From the NCBI RefSeq assembly GCF_001188955.3, contig NZ_JPRF03000032.1:62001-126000 (forward strand): 64,000 nt of DNA, written 5' to 3'. This document shows positions 1 through 7,390 of the stretch, piece after piece. Numbering within the stretch: the first letter of the stretch is position 1; each line of letters begins with the position of its first letter. The notes beneath the pieces were generated by a model. The model made no database searches, had not been told where the DNA came from, and saw only the letters and a program-made list of their open reading frames with translations. The DNA comes from Kitasatospora aureofaciens (GTDB lineage Bacteria; Actinomycetota; Actinomycetes; Streptomycetales; Streptomycetaceae). Made by a program: the position numbers and the translations under genes.

Positions 1-1
1 G

Positions 2-802
2 GCCGGCGAGGCCTTCCAGGTGGTGCCCTCGCAGCGCTTCGAGGCGCCCTGCCCGGCCTCCGCGCTGGACGTCTACCGCGTGCTGCGCACCACCAACCCC
101 AGCCCGTACATGTACCTGTTCCGCTTCCCCGGCCCGGACGGCGGCGCCGAGGGCGGCTTCGACGTGGTCGGCTCCAGCCCGGAGGCGCTGGTCAAGGTCG
201 CCGACGGCGAGGCGATGCTGCATCCGATCGCCGGGACCCGGCACCGCGGCGCGACCCCGCACGAGGACGCGGCGCTGGCCGCCGAGCTGCTCGCCGACCC
301 CAAGGAGCGGGCGGAGCACCTGATGCTGGTCGACCTCGGCCGCAACGACCTGGGGCGGGTCTGCGAGCCGGGCAGCGTCGAGGTGGTCGACTTCATGCAG
401 ATCGAGCGCTACAGCCACGTGATGCACATCGTCTCGACGGTGACCGGCAGGGTCGCCCCCGGGCGGAGCGCCTTCGACGTGCTGACCGCCTGCTTCCCGG
501 CCGGCACCCTCTCCGGCGCGCCCAAGCCCCGGGCGATGCGGATCATCGAGGAGCTGGAGCCGACCCGGCGCGGACTCTACGGCGGCTGCGTGGGCTACCT
601 GGACTTCGCAGGGGACTCGGACACCGCGATCGCGATCCGCACCGCGGTGCTGCGCGACGGCACCGCGTACGTACAGGCGGGCGCGGGTGTGGTCGCCGAC
701 TCCGACCCGCACGGCGAGGACACCGAGTGCCGCAACAAGGCGGCCGCCGTGCTGCGGGCCGTCGCCACCGCCAATACGCTGCGGAGGCCGGAACTGTCCT
801 GA
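2..802 (+). CDS. trpE: Anthranilate synthase component I, C-terminal part (5' end cut by window)
   Basis: Converts chorismate plus ammonia or glutamine to anthranilate, the first committed step of tryptophan synthesis. The frame is open from base 2, so only about the last 266 residues are present. The chorismate-binding core is clear: FQVVPSQRF at the very start, the HLMLVDLGRNDLGRV block, and CFPAGTLSGAPKPRAM followed by a YGGCVGYLDF-type segment and AIAIRTAVL near the end. The motifs favour TrpE over PabB or a salicylate/isochorismate synthase, and the trpC-trpB-trpA genes downstream agree. The start, the tryptophan-binding N-terminal region and the promoter lie outside the window. Confidence 0.95.
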   Translation, partial: AGEAFQVVPSQRFEAPCPASALDVYRVLRTTNPSPYMYLFRFPGPDGGAEGGFDVVGSSPEALVKVADGEAMLHPIAGTRHRGATPHEDAALAAELLADPKERAEHLMLVDLGRNDLGRVCEPGSVEVVDFMQIERYSHVMHIVSTVTGRVAPGRSAFDVLTACFPAGTLSGAPKPRAMRIIEELEPTRRGLYGGCVGYLDFAGDSDTAIAIRTAVLRDGTAYVQAGAGVVADSDPHGEDTECRNKAAAVLRAVATANTLRRPELS

Positions 803-822
803 GGCGTGAGGAGGCGGCCGGG

Positions 823-1284
823 ATGGCCGAGGTGCCGTACGACGAGCTGCGCTGGGAGGTCGTGCTCGCCGCCGCCGTGCGGATCAGGGACGAACTCGCG
901 GGCCGGGGGCGGGTGTTGTCCCAGGTCCTGGTCGACTTCCCGGCCGCGCACGGCCCGCTCGCCCCGGACCTCACGGTGATCGCCCCGGACGCCGTCCACC
1001 ACGCCCGGGGCCGGTACGCCGCCTCCGACGTGGAGGCGGTGCTGGAGGTGTCGCACCCGGGCCGTGACCACGCCTGGGCCCGGGCCTGCGCGGAGAGCGG
1101 CGTGCCGCTGTACGTGGTGGTCGACCCGGCGGCCGCCGTCTGCACCGTGCACACCGCGCCCTCCCCCGGCGGGGTGTACCGGGAGGCCGAGCGGGTGCCC
1201 TTCGGCAACGACCTGTTCCTGCCGCTGGGCGGCCGCACGGTGGTGCTGCGGACGGACGAGTTCCCCACCCCGGGTACGGCGTAG
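823..1284 (+). CDS. Uma2-family putative restriction endonuclease fold protein
   Basis: A 153-residue protein of the Uma2 type (PD-(D/E)XK nuclease fold), a family abundant in actinobacteria and cyanobacteria with no firmly assigned role. Seen here: PDLTVIAP, then AVLEVSHPG and the PLYVVVDP strand that ends the core in Uma2 proteins. ATG 823 was chosen because a GAGGAGG-like Shine-Dalgarno lies just upstream, after the trpE stop. At this length it is shorter at the N terminus than the usual 180-190 residues and than the second Uma2 gene at 21745-22305. It sits inside the trp region, 20 bases after trpE, and is probably co-transcribed, although a metabolic link is unlikely. Confidence 0.7.
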   Translation: MAEVPYDELRWEVVLAAAVRIRDELAGRGRVLSQVLVDFPAAHGPLAPDLTVIAPDAVHHARGRYAASDVEAVLEVSHPGRDHAWARACAESGVPLYVVVDPAAAVCTVHTAPSPGGVYREAERVPFGNDLFLPLGGRTVVLRTDEFPTPGTA

Positions 1285-1310
1285 CGCGCGGCCCGGGGGA
1301 TAGTGGACGG

Positions 1311-1922
1311 GTGACCGCTGCAGACCCCACCCCCGCGCCCGCCGCCACCGCTCCCGCCACGCCCGCGGCCGGCCGCCGCACCCTCGGCGTGATGCTGCTG
1401 CTGACCGTGCTGAGCGCCGTGCTGGTGCTGACCGCGGTCGGGCGGGTCTGGGCCGAGGGCCGGGCCGGCACCCTGGACGTGTCCGTCACCGGCGGCAGGA
1501 TCTCCGAACTGCCCGGCGGACTGGCCCTGGTGGGCCTGGCCGCGGCCGTCGCGGTGTTCGCGGTGCGCGGCGTCGGGCGGCTCGCGGTCGGCGCGCTGAC
1601 CCTGCTGGCCGGGCTGGGCGCGGCCGCCGCCTCGGTGGCCGGGGCCTCGGACACCGCCGCGCTGGACTCCGCCGCCTCCGGCAAGCTGGCGCTGGCCGGC
1701 ACGACCGCCACCGAGGTGTCGCACACCGCCTGGCCCTGGGTCGCCCTGGCCGGCGGGCTGCTGCTGGCCGCGGCGGGCCTGATCACCCTGCGCTTCGGCC
1801 GCGGCTGGCCGGCCATGGGCAGCCGCTACGAGGCGCCGACCCGCAAGGCGCCGGCGAAGGCCGACACCCCCGGTGACCTGTGGAAGGCCCTGGACCGCGG
1901 CGAGGACCCGACCGCGGTCTGA
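1311..1922 (+). CDS. Trp operon-associated membrane protein (TIGR02234-like)
   Basis: A 203-residue membrane protein of the family found beside trp genes in actinobacteria. Its function is not established. The sequence has an Ala/Pro-rich cytoplasmic N terminus, a first membrane helix (LGVMLLLTVLSAVLVLTAV, about residues 25-45), a WAEG segment, three further hydrophobic stretches (about 68-85, 88-110 and 145-162), and a charged C-terminal tail. The GTG start at 1311 has no clear ribosome-binding site. A TAGTGG hexamer at 1301-1306 would allow a nearly leaderless message. Position between trpE and trpC is the main support for the family name. Confidence 0.75.
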   Translation: MTAADPTPAPAATAPATPAAGRRTLGVMLLLTVLSAVLVLTAVGRVWAEGRAGTLDVSVTGGRISELPGGLALVGLAAAVAVFAVRGVGRLAVGALTLLAGLGAAAASVAGASDTAALDSAASGKLALAGTTATEVSHTAWPWVALAGGLLLAAAGLITLRFGRGWPAMGSRYEAPTRKAPAKADTPGDLWKALDRGEDPTAV

Positions 1923-1982
1923 GACCCCCGCACCCCGCCGCCCCGACCGACGGGGTGTGACGCGATAGACGGGCCACCCGCT

Positions 1983-2012
1983 TTGGGCCGCCCGTGTGTG
2001 GCCCGGCACAAT
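1983..2012 (+). promoter_or_regulatory. Candidate promoter for the HGxxPAAW gene
   Basis: TTGGGC at 1983-1988 and CACAAT at 2007-2012 are separated by 18 bases, a reasonable vegetative-type promoter giving a leader of about 60 bases before ATG 2080. The same CACAAT hexamer precedes the next gene (2481-2486). Read by eye only. Confidence 0.4.
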
Positions 2013-2079
2013 GGAACCCGTCAACCCGCCGGCGGCCCCGCAGGCCCGGCCGGGCCCCGAGAGCCTAGGAGCACCATCG

Positions 2080-2355
2080 ATGTCAGCAGCTGCACACGGT
2101 CACAACCCCGCCGCCTGGACCGGCGTCGTCATCTCCTTCGCCGGCTTCGGCATCGCGGGTGTCGCGATGATCCTGCCGTCGCCGCTGCTGGTCTGGGCCG
2201 GTCTGGCGGTCGTCCTCGTGGGCGGCATCGTCGGCAAGGCCATGTCGATGGCGGGCATGGGCAAGCAGCCCAGCGCCAACGTCTACAAGTCGGTCGAGGA
2301 GCAGACCGCGGCGCGCAAGGCGGCCGTGGAGTCCCGCGCGACCGTCGCCGCCTGA
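2080..2355 (+). CDS. HGxxPAAW family small membrane protein
   Basis: A 91-residue actinobacterial protein named for the HGHNPAAWTG signature, seen here at residues 6-15. Two hydrophobic helices follow (about 15-35 and 38-58), then a basic and acidic tail with VYKSVEEQTAARK. Function unknown; the family regularly lies between trpE and trpC in Streptomyces. ATG 2080 is preceded by AGGAG at a spacing of about nine bases and gives the signature its usual N-terminal place. The upstream in-frame GTG codons are not needed. Confidence 0.8.
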   Translation: MSAAAHGHNPAAWTGVVISFAGFGIAGVAMILPSPLLVWAGLAVVLVGGIVGKAMSMAGMGKQPSANVYKSVEEQTAARKAAVESRATVAA

Positions 2356-2428
2356 CGACGGCCGGTACTCCCGGTCCTCCCGTACGGGCTCCGCGCGGAC
2401 TCCGTGCACCTGAGGATTCGTACATCCG

Positions 2429-2455
2429 AACGGCGGGCGCGCCACGCCCGCCGTT
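2429..2455 (+). terminator. Rho-independent terminator after the HGxxPAAW gene
   Basis: An 11-bp perfect inverted repeat (AACGGCGGGCG / CGCCCGCCGTT) with a five-base loop is followed by TTCGTT. It lies 74 bases after the stop and before the candidate promoter of the next gene. Confidence 0.7.
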
Positions 2456-2492
2456 TCGTTCTGTCCGGGCCCGGCACGGGCACAATCGGGGC

Positions 2493-2933
2493 GTGAACGC
2501 CGCTCCCACCGCCTCCGCCCCGCCGCCCGTGCTGCGCCGGATGGGCCCGCCGCTGGCCGCGCTGGCGGCGGTGGCCGTCCCCGCCGGGTACGTCGCGGTG
2601 GTGGACCCGAACGCCCCAGGGCACTACCCCGACTGCCCCTTCCTGACCGCCACCGGCTGGTGGTGCCCCGGCTGCGGGGGCCTGCGCTGCGTCCACGCGC
2701 TGGCCCACGGGGACCTCACCGGCGCACTGCACGACAACGCGGTGGCCGTCCTGCTGTTCGGTGTGCTGGGGGTGCTGTGGCTGCGCTGGAGCTGGGCGGC
2801 GCTGACCCTCGGGCCGCCGGTCCGGGTCTCGGTCGGGGCCCGGCGCTGGGCACTGATCGGCCTGCTGGTGCTGGTGTTCGAGGTGGTGCGCAACCTGTCG
2901 ATCGGGGCCGGGCTGGCACCGCCGGTGGTCTGA
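2493..2933 (+). CDS. DUF2752 membrane protein
   Basis: A 146-residue protein with the DUF2752 hallmark: CPFLTATGWWCPGCGG followed by LRCVHALAHGDL, then a long hydrophobic C-terminal half with two or three helices (about 85-100, 103-120 and 125-145). The Cys/Gly cluster looks metal- or redox-related, but no function is established. GTG 2493 was chosen because CACAAT at 2481-2486 ends six bases before it, so the message may be leaderless, and no Shine-Dalgarno is visible. It precedes trpC, as in other Streptomyces. Confidence 0.8.
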   Translation: MNAAPTASAPPPVLRRMGPPLAALAAVAVPAGYVAVVDPNAPGHYPDCPFLTATGWWCPGCGGLRCVHALAHGDLTGALHDNAVAVLLFGVLGVLWLRWSWAALTLGPPVRVSVGARRWALIGLLVLVFEVVRNLSIGAGLAPPVV

Positions 2934-3010
2934 ACGCCCCGGTCGGTGGCCCCCGGGACCGGCGGGAAGCCGGTGGAGGGCCGGTGAAGCCGCAGCTGGG
3001 AGCCCTCGAA

Positions 3011-3077
3011 CGGAACGTCCCGTTCCGCGAGACGCGTACCGGGCGGATGCGCTGCGCGTGCCGGGTGCCGATACCAT
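3011..3077 (+). promoter_or_regulatory. Palindrome and candidate -10 upstream of trpC
   Basis: CGGAACG-TCC-CGTTCCG at 3011-3027 is a perfect 7-bp inverted repeat with a three-base centre, either an operator or a short hairpin. TACCAT at 3072-3077 is a plausible -10 box, giving a leader of about 65 bases for trpC. No convincing -35 was found, and no tryptophan-codon leader peptide is visible. Confidence 0.35.
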
Positions 3078-3147
3078 CGAAGTGCCGACGGGCCCCCGCC
3101 CGTCCGGCTCGCGCTGGCGAACCAGCAGAAATGATGGGGGCTCCTGA

Positions 3148-3954
3148 GTGAGTGTGCTCGACTCGATCATCGAAGGGGTCCGCGAGGACCTCGCCGAGCG
3201 GCAGGCGCGCGTCTCCCTTGACGAGCTCAAGGCGCTCGCGGCCAAGGCCCCGGAGGCCAAGGACGGCGTCGCCGCCCTCAAGGGCGACGGGGTCCGGGTG
3301 ATCTGCGAGGTGAAGCGCTCCAGCCCGTCCAAGGGTGCGTTGGCCTCGATCGCCGACCCGGCCGCCCTGGCCCGCGACTACGCGGCCGGCGGTGCCGCCG
3401 CGATCAGCGTGCTGACCGAGCAGCGCCGTTTCGGCGGGTCGCTCGCCGACCTGGACGCGGTCCGCGCCGCGGTGGACACCCCGGTGCTGCGCAAGGACTT
3501 CATCGTCACCGCCTACCAGCTGTGGGAGGCCCGCGCCCACGGCGCCGACCTCGCGCTGCTGATCGTCGCCGCCCTGGAGCAGCCGGCCCTGGTGTCGCTG
3601 ATCGAGCGCGCCGAGTCGATCGGCCTCACCCCGCTGGTCGAGGTGCACGACGAGGACGAGATCAAGCGTGCGGTGGACGCCGGGGCGCGGATCATCGGCG
3701 TCAACGCCCGCAACCTGAAGACCCTGGAGGTCGACCGCAGCACGTTCGAGAACGTGGTGCACGCCATCCCGGACGGCGTCGTCAAGGTCGCCGAGTCCGG
3801 TGTGCGCGGCCCGCTGGACGTGATCAACTACGCCAACCTCGGCGCCGACGCGGTGCTGGTCGGCGAGTCGCTGGTGACCGGCAAGGACCCGCGGGCCGCG
3901 GTCGCCGACCTGGTCGCGGCCGGCGCCCACCCCGCCGTCCGGCACAAGGACTGA
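3148..3954 (+). CDS. trpC: Indole-3-glycerol phosphate synthase
   Basis: Closes the indole ring: carboxyphenylamino-deoxyribulose phosphate to indole-3-glycerol phosphate. It is a 268-residue TIM barrel. VLDSIIEGVREDL opens the protein; CEVKRSSPSKG carries the catalytic lysine of strand 1; VLRKDFIV and LVEVHDEDE follow, then IIGVNARNLKTLEVD and VAESGVRGP, and the phosphate-binding end DAVLVGESLV. The GTG start at 3148 overlaps the stop of a six-codon reading frame (ATG 3131 to TGA 3151) in a GTGA arrangement. It probably starts the trpC-trpM-trpB-trpA transcription unit. Confidence 0.96.
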   Translation: MSVLDSIIEGVREDLAERQARVSLDELKALAAKAPEAKDGVAALKGDGVRVICEVKRSSPSKGALASIADPAALARDYAAGGAAAISVLTEQRRFGGSLADLDAVRAAVDTPVLRKDFIVTAYQLWEARAHGADLALLIVAALEQPALVSLIERAESIGLTPLVEVHDEDEIKRAVDAGARIIGVNARNLKTLEVDRSTFENVVHAIPDGVVKVAESGVRGPLDVINYANLGADAVLVGESLVTGKDPRAAVADLVAAGAHPAVRHKD

Positions 3955-3964
3955 CGCGGCCCGG

Positions 3965-4114
3965 ATGAAGATCGCCACCCGACTCGCCCCCGGCTGCCGC
4001 CCGCGCGGCTGCCGCGCGCCCGCACGCCGGGTGCTGGGGCGCCGGGTGCGGTACGTGATCGGCTGCGAACCGGGCCAGGTGCCGGGGCGGCGATGGCGCG
4101 TGACGCACGGCTGA
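3965..4114 (+). CDS. trpM: TrpM/TrpX-like small protein between trpC and trpB
   Basis: A 49-residue, very basic, Cys-containing peptide starting MKIATRLAPGCRPRGCRA and ending GRRWRVTHG, with RRVRYVIGCEPGQV in the middle. It starts ten bases after trpC and ends 50 bases before trpB. Streptomyces coelicolor carries a small gene in exactly this place (trpX, later named trpM and reported to modulate tryptophan biosynthesis). I assign the name by position and by my memory of its GCR.RGCRAPA and RVRYVIG character. The ORF is short but arginine-rich and compositionally unlike random frames. Start by ATG; the ribosome-binding site is poor. Confidence 0.7.
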   Translation: MKIATRLAPGCRPRGCRAPARRVLGRRVRYVIGCEPGQVPGRRWRVTHG

Positions 4115-4164
4115 ACCCAGCCGATCAGACGTCACCGTCATCCATCTCCGCAAGGGAAACCACC

Positions 4165-5415
4165 ATGTCCGAGAAGGACTACCTGCCCGGCGCCCAGGTG
4201 CCGGACGCCCGCGGCTACTTCGGCGCGTACGGCGGCCGCTTCATCCCCGAGGCGCTGGTCGCCGCGGTCGAACAGGTCGCCGAGGAGTACGAGAAGGCCA
4301 AGGCCGACCCGGCCTTCGCCGCCGAGCTCGACGGGCTGCTGAAGGACTACACCGGCCGCCCGAGCCCGCTGACCGACGTGCACCGCTTCTCCGCCGAGGC
4401 GGGCGGCGCGCGGATCCTGCTCAAGCGCGAGGACCTCAACCACACCGGCTCGCACAAGATCAACAACGTGCTGGGCCAGGCCCTGCTCACCAGGCGGATG
4501 GGCAAGACCCGGATCATCGCCGAGACCGGTGCCGGTCAGCACGGCGTGGCCACCGCCACCGCCTGCGCCCTGTTCGGCTTCGACTGCACCATCTACATGG
4601 GCGAGGTCGACACCGAGCGCCAGGCGCTCAACGTCGCCCGGATGCGGATGCTCGGCGCCGAGGTGATCGCCGTCAAGTCCGGCAGCCGGACGCTCAAGGA
4701 CGCCATCAACGAGGCCTTCCGCGACTGGGTCGCCAACGTCGACTCCACCCACTACCTGTTCGGGACCGTCGCCGGTCCGCACCCCTTCCCGATGATGGTC
4801 CGCGACTTCCACCGGATCATCGGCGTCGAGGCCCGGCAGCAGGTGCTCGACCGCACCGGGCGGCTGCCCGACGCGGTCGTCGCGTGCGTCGGCGGCGGCT
4901 CCAACGCGATGGGCATCTTCCACGAGTTCATCCCGGACGCCGGGGTGCGACTGATCGGCTGCGAGGCGGCCGGCGAGGGCGCCGACACCCCCAAGCACGC
5001 CGCCACCCTGACCAAGGGCGACCCGGGGGTGCTGCACGGCTCCCGCACGTACGTCCTGCAGGACGAGGACGGGCAGACCGTCGAGTCGCACTCCATCTCG
5101 GCCGGGCTCGACTACCCGGGCGTCGGCCCGGAGCACGCCTGGCTGAAGGACACCGGACGGGCCGAGTACCGGCCGGTGACGGACGACGCGGCCATGCAGG
5201 CGCTGCGGCTGCTGTCCCGCACCGAGGGCATCATCCCGGCCATCGAGAGCGCCCACGCCCTCGCCGGGGCCCTGGACCTGGGCCGCGAGCTCGGGCCGGA
5301 GGCGACCATCCTGGTCTCGCTCTCCGGGCGCGGCGACAAGGACATGCACACCGCGGCCCAGTACTTCGGGCTGTACGACGAGCCGGCCGGCGACCGGGCC
5401 GAGGGGGGCAAGTGA
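4165..5415 (+). CDS. trpB: Tryptophan synthase beta chain
   Basis: PLP enzyme joining indole and serine to make tryptophan, working as an alpha2-beta2 complex with TrpA. It has 416 residues. It begins with the ARGYFGAYGGRFIPE segment typical of TrpB1. The PLP lysine is in the HTGSHKINN motif, followed by ETGAGQHGVATA, the phosphate-binding loop GGGSNAMG and the C-terminal SGRGDKDM. ATG 4165 has an AAGGGAA ribosome-binding site seven bases away, and upstream in-frame codons read into the trpM region. Its stop overlaps the trpA start (GTGA), so the two subunits are probably translationally coupled. Confidence 0.97.
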   Translation: MSEKDYLPGAQVPDARGYFGAYGGRFIPEALVAAVEQVAEEYEKAKADPAFAAELDGLLKDYTGRPSPLTDVHRFSAEAGGARILLKREDLNHTGSHKINNVLGQALLTRRMGKTRIIAETGAGQHGVATATACALFGFDCTIYMGEVDTERQALNVARMRMLGAEVIAVKSGSRTLKDAINEAFRDWVANVDSTHYLFGTVAGPHPFPMMVRDFHRIIGVEARQQVLDRTGRLPDAVVACVGGGSNAMGIFHEFIPDAGVRLIGCEAAGEGADTPKHAATLTKGDPGVLHGSRTYVLQDEDGQTVESHSISAGLDYPGVGPEHAWLKDTGRAEYRPVTDDAAMQALRLLSRTEGIIPAIESAHALAGALDLGRELGPEATILVSLSGRGDKDMHTAAQYFGLYDEPAGDRAEGGK

Positions 5416-6242
5416 TCATGGCTTCGAAGCCGAGTGCCAGCAAGCTGAGCGGAGTCCTGGCCGGCGCCAAGGCCGACGGCCGGGCCGCGCTGATCGGCTA
5501 CCTCCCGGCCGGGTTCCCCACCGTCGAGGGCGGGATCCGGGCGGTCGACGCACTGATCGAGGGCGGCTGCGACGTCGTCGAGATCGGACTGCCGCACTCC
5601 GACCCGGTCCTGGACGGCGCCGTCATCCAGACCGCCGACGACATCGCGCTGCGGGGCGGGGTGCGGATCAAGGACGTGCTGCGCACCGTCCAGGAGGTCG
5701 CCGCCGCGCACCCCGGGACGGCGGTGCTGGTGATGACGTACTGGAACCCGGTCGACCGCTACGGGGTGGCGCGCTTCGCGGCCGACCTCGCCGCGGCGGG
5801 CGGGGCGGGCTGCATCCTGCCGGACCTGCCGGTGGAGGAGTCCGAGGAGTGGCGCAAGGCGGCGGACGCGCACGGGCTGGACACCGTGTTCGTGGTCGCC
5901 CCCAGCAGCAAGGACGCACGGCTGGCCGAGGTCACGGCCGCGGGCAGCGGCTTCGTGTACGCGGCCGCGGTGATGGGCGTGACCGGCACCCGGTCGGCGG
6001 TCGGATCGCTGGCCGAGGACCTCGTCGCCCGCACCCGGGCCACCACGGACCTGCCGGTGTGCGTCGGTCTCGGGGTCTCGAACGCGGAGCAGGCGGCGGA
6101 GGTCGCCCGGTTCGCGGACGGGGTGATCGTGGGGTCGGCGTTCGTGAAGCGGATCCTGGAGGCCGGCGAGGACGAGGCCGCGGCGCTGGACGGTGTCCGG
6201 GCGCTCGCCGGTGAGCTCGCCGCGGGAGTGCGCAGGCGCTGA
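5412..6242 (+). CDS. trpA: Tryptophan synthase alpha chain
   Basis: Cleaves indole-3-glycerol phosphate and passes indole to TrpB. A 276-residue TIM barrel: VVEIGLPHSDPVLDG holds the catalytic acid region (His replaces the Phe seen in enteric PFSDP, a variant I associate with actinobacterial TrpA), then VMTYWNPV, LPDLPVEES with the second catalytic acid, and VGLGVSN and VIVGSAFV for phosphate binding. The GTG at 5412 overlaps the trpB stop; an in-frame ATG at 5418 would give 274 residues. A strong terminator 18 bases after the stop ends the trp unit. Confidence 0.96.
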   Translation: MIMASKPSASKLSGVLAGAKADGRAALIGYLPAGFPTVEGGIRAVDALIEGGCDVVEIGLPHSDPVLDGAVIQTADDIALRGGVRIKDVLRTVQEVAAAHPGTAVLVMTYWNPVDRYGVARFAADLAAAGGAGCILPDLPVEESEEWRKAADAHGLDTVFVVAPSSKDARLAEVTAAGSGFVYAAAVMGVTGTRSAVGSLAEDLVARTRATTDLPVCVGLGVSNAEQAAEVARFADGVIVGSAFVKRILEAGEDEAAALDGVRALAGELAAGVRRR

Positions 6243-6259
6243 CGCACGGTCCGGTCGAC

Positions 6260-6290
6260 GGCCCGCCACCCCTGCGAGGGGTGGCGGGCC
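6260..6290 (+). terminator. Terminator of the trpC-M-B-A operon
   Basis: A perfect 14-bp stem (GGCCCGCCACCCCT / AGGGGTGGCGGGCC) with a GCG loop, 18 bases downstream of trpA. There is no long T run, as is common in high-GC actinobacteria. Confidence 0.85.
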
Positions 6291-6459
6291 GTTCCGCTGC
6301 GCGGGCCCGGTTCGCCGCCGTCAGCTTCGGGGCGGCCCCGAACGGGTGAACACTGACGGCGACACGCATCAGGCGGGATTGACCGGCGTTGACTGGAGGG
6401 ACGAGTGCACCGGACAACGTGCACGGGGGTAGCCGAGCGAGCGGAAGGGGTGAGCGCCG

Positions 6460-6705
6460 GTGGCGGGTCTTCATCGGGCCGTGCTGCTGCGGGCGGCGGC
6501 TGCCGCCCTGGCCCTGGGCGCCGCGGTCGGCGCGCACACCGAGGTGGGGCAGGCGCTGGCCAAGCGGGGGGCCGAGCGGGCGGAGCGGGACGCGGTGGCC
6601 TGCGCGGAGGCGGCGCGCTGGGACGCGGTCGAGCGGGCGGCCCGGGCACAGCACGAGGGACGTCCGGAGCTGTTCGATCCGGGGCGGGTGCCGGGCTGCC
6701 GGTGA
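6460..6705 (+). CDS. Small hypothetical protein with N-terminal hydrophobic segment
   Basis: An 81-residue protein of unknown function. Residues about 5-25 (HRAVLLRAAAAALALGAAVG) look like a signal peptide or membrane anchor. The rest is a highly charged Ala/Arg/Glu helix with single cysteines at about 48 and 80. GTG 6460 follows a GGAAGGGG stretch at ten bases. It lies between the trp terminator and the MauE-like gene. Codon composition looks coding (G/C in third positions), but no motif is recognised, so the gene is probable rather than certain. Confidence 0.5.
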   Translation: MAGLHRAVLLRAAAAALALGAAVGAHTEVGQALAKRGAERAERDAVACAEAARWDAVERAARAQHEGRPELFDPGRVPGCR

Positions 6706-6834
6706 CGCAGGTGTGTTCGAGGAGAATCGGACACAACGTCACTCGTCCGGCTTAATTCCTGAATCCGGAGGAACCGGCCTTCGCCCCTTACGGTTCGTCA
6801 GGAAGTGAACGAGTTTCCCGAGGGGGGTTCCCTG

Positions 6835-7344
6835 ATGGCCGGCGCCGCAGTGCAGCCCCGTGACTCCGCACCGGCGCGGCGGCCGCTGCCGGCCTGGAGC
6901 GAGTGGGCGGGCACGGCCGTGCGGCTCGGCCTGGCGGTGGTCTGGGGGTGGGCCGGGCTGGCCAAGATCGCCGATCCGGCCGAGGCCGCCCAGGCCGTCC
7001 GGGCGTACGAGATCCTGCCCGAGGGCCTGGTCAAGCCGATCGGCTACGGGCTGCCCTTCCTGGAGCTGGCGTTCGCCCTGCTGCTGGTGATCGGGCTCGG
7101 GGTCCGGCTGGTGGCCGGGGCCTCCGCGCTGCTGCTGCTCACCTTCGTCGCCGGGATCGCCTCGGCCTGGGCGCGCGGCATCTCGATCGACTGCGGCTGC
7201 TTCGGCGGCGGCGGGCACGTCGACGCCTCGCAGACCGAGTACCTCCAGGAGGTCCTGCGCGACACCGGGTTCCTGCTGCTGGCCGGGTGGCTGTTGTGGC
7301 GGCCCCGCACCCGGCTCTCGGCCGACGGCTGGCTGGCGAGCTGA
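6835..7344 (+). CDS. MauE/DoxX-type redox-associated membrane protein
   Basis: A 169-residue integral membrane protein with about four helices (residues 26-45, 70-92, 95-112 and 142-156). The signature is VWGWAGLAKIADP in helix 1 and a DCGCFGG motif (Cys120, Cys122) in the loop before the last helix. Such MauE-like proteins are thought to supply electrons to periplasmic or extracytoplasmic thioredoxin-fold proteins. ATG 6835 was chosen over GTG 6805 because a GAGGGGGG ribosome-binding site lies just upstream. The DsbA-like gene follows 46 bases later, which supports a shared disulfide role. Confidence 0.8.
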   Translation: MAGAAVQPRDSAPARRPLPAWSEWAGTAVRLGLAVVWGWAGLAKIADPAEAAQAVRAYEILPEGLVKPIGYGLPFLELAFALLLVIGLGVRLVAGASALLLLTFVAGIASAWARGISIDCGCFGGGGHVDASQTEYLQEVLRDTGFLLLAGWLLWRPRTRLSADGWLAS

Positions 7345-7390
7345 ACCGTTCGGCCACTCCCATTCCCGCACCCGACGGAGGCCCCCGACC

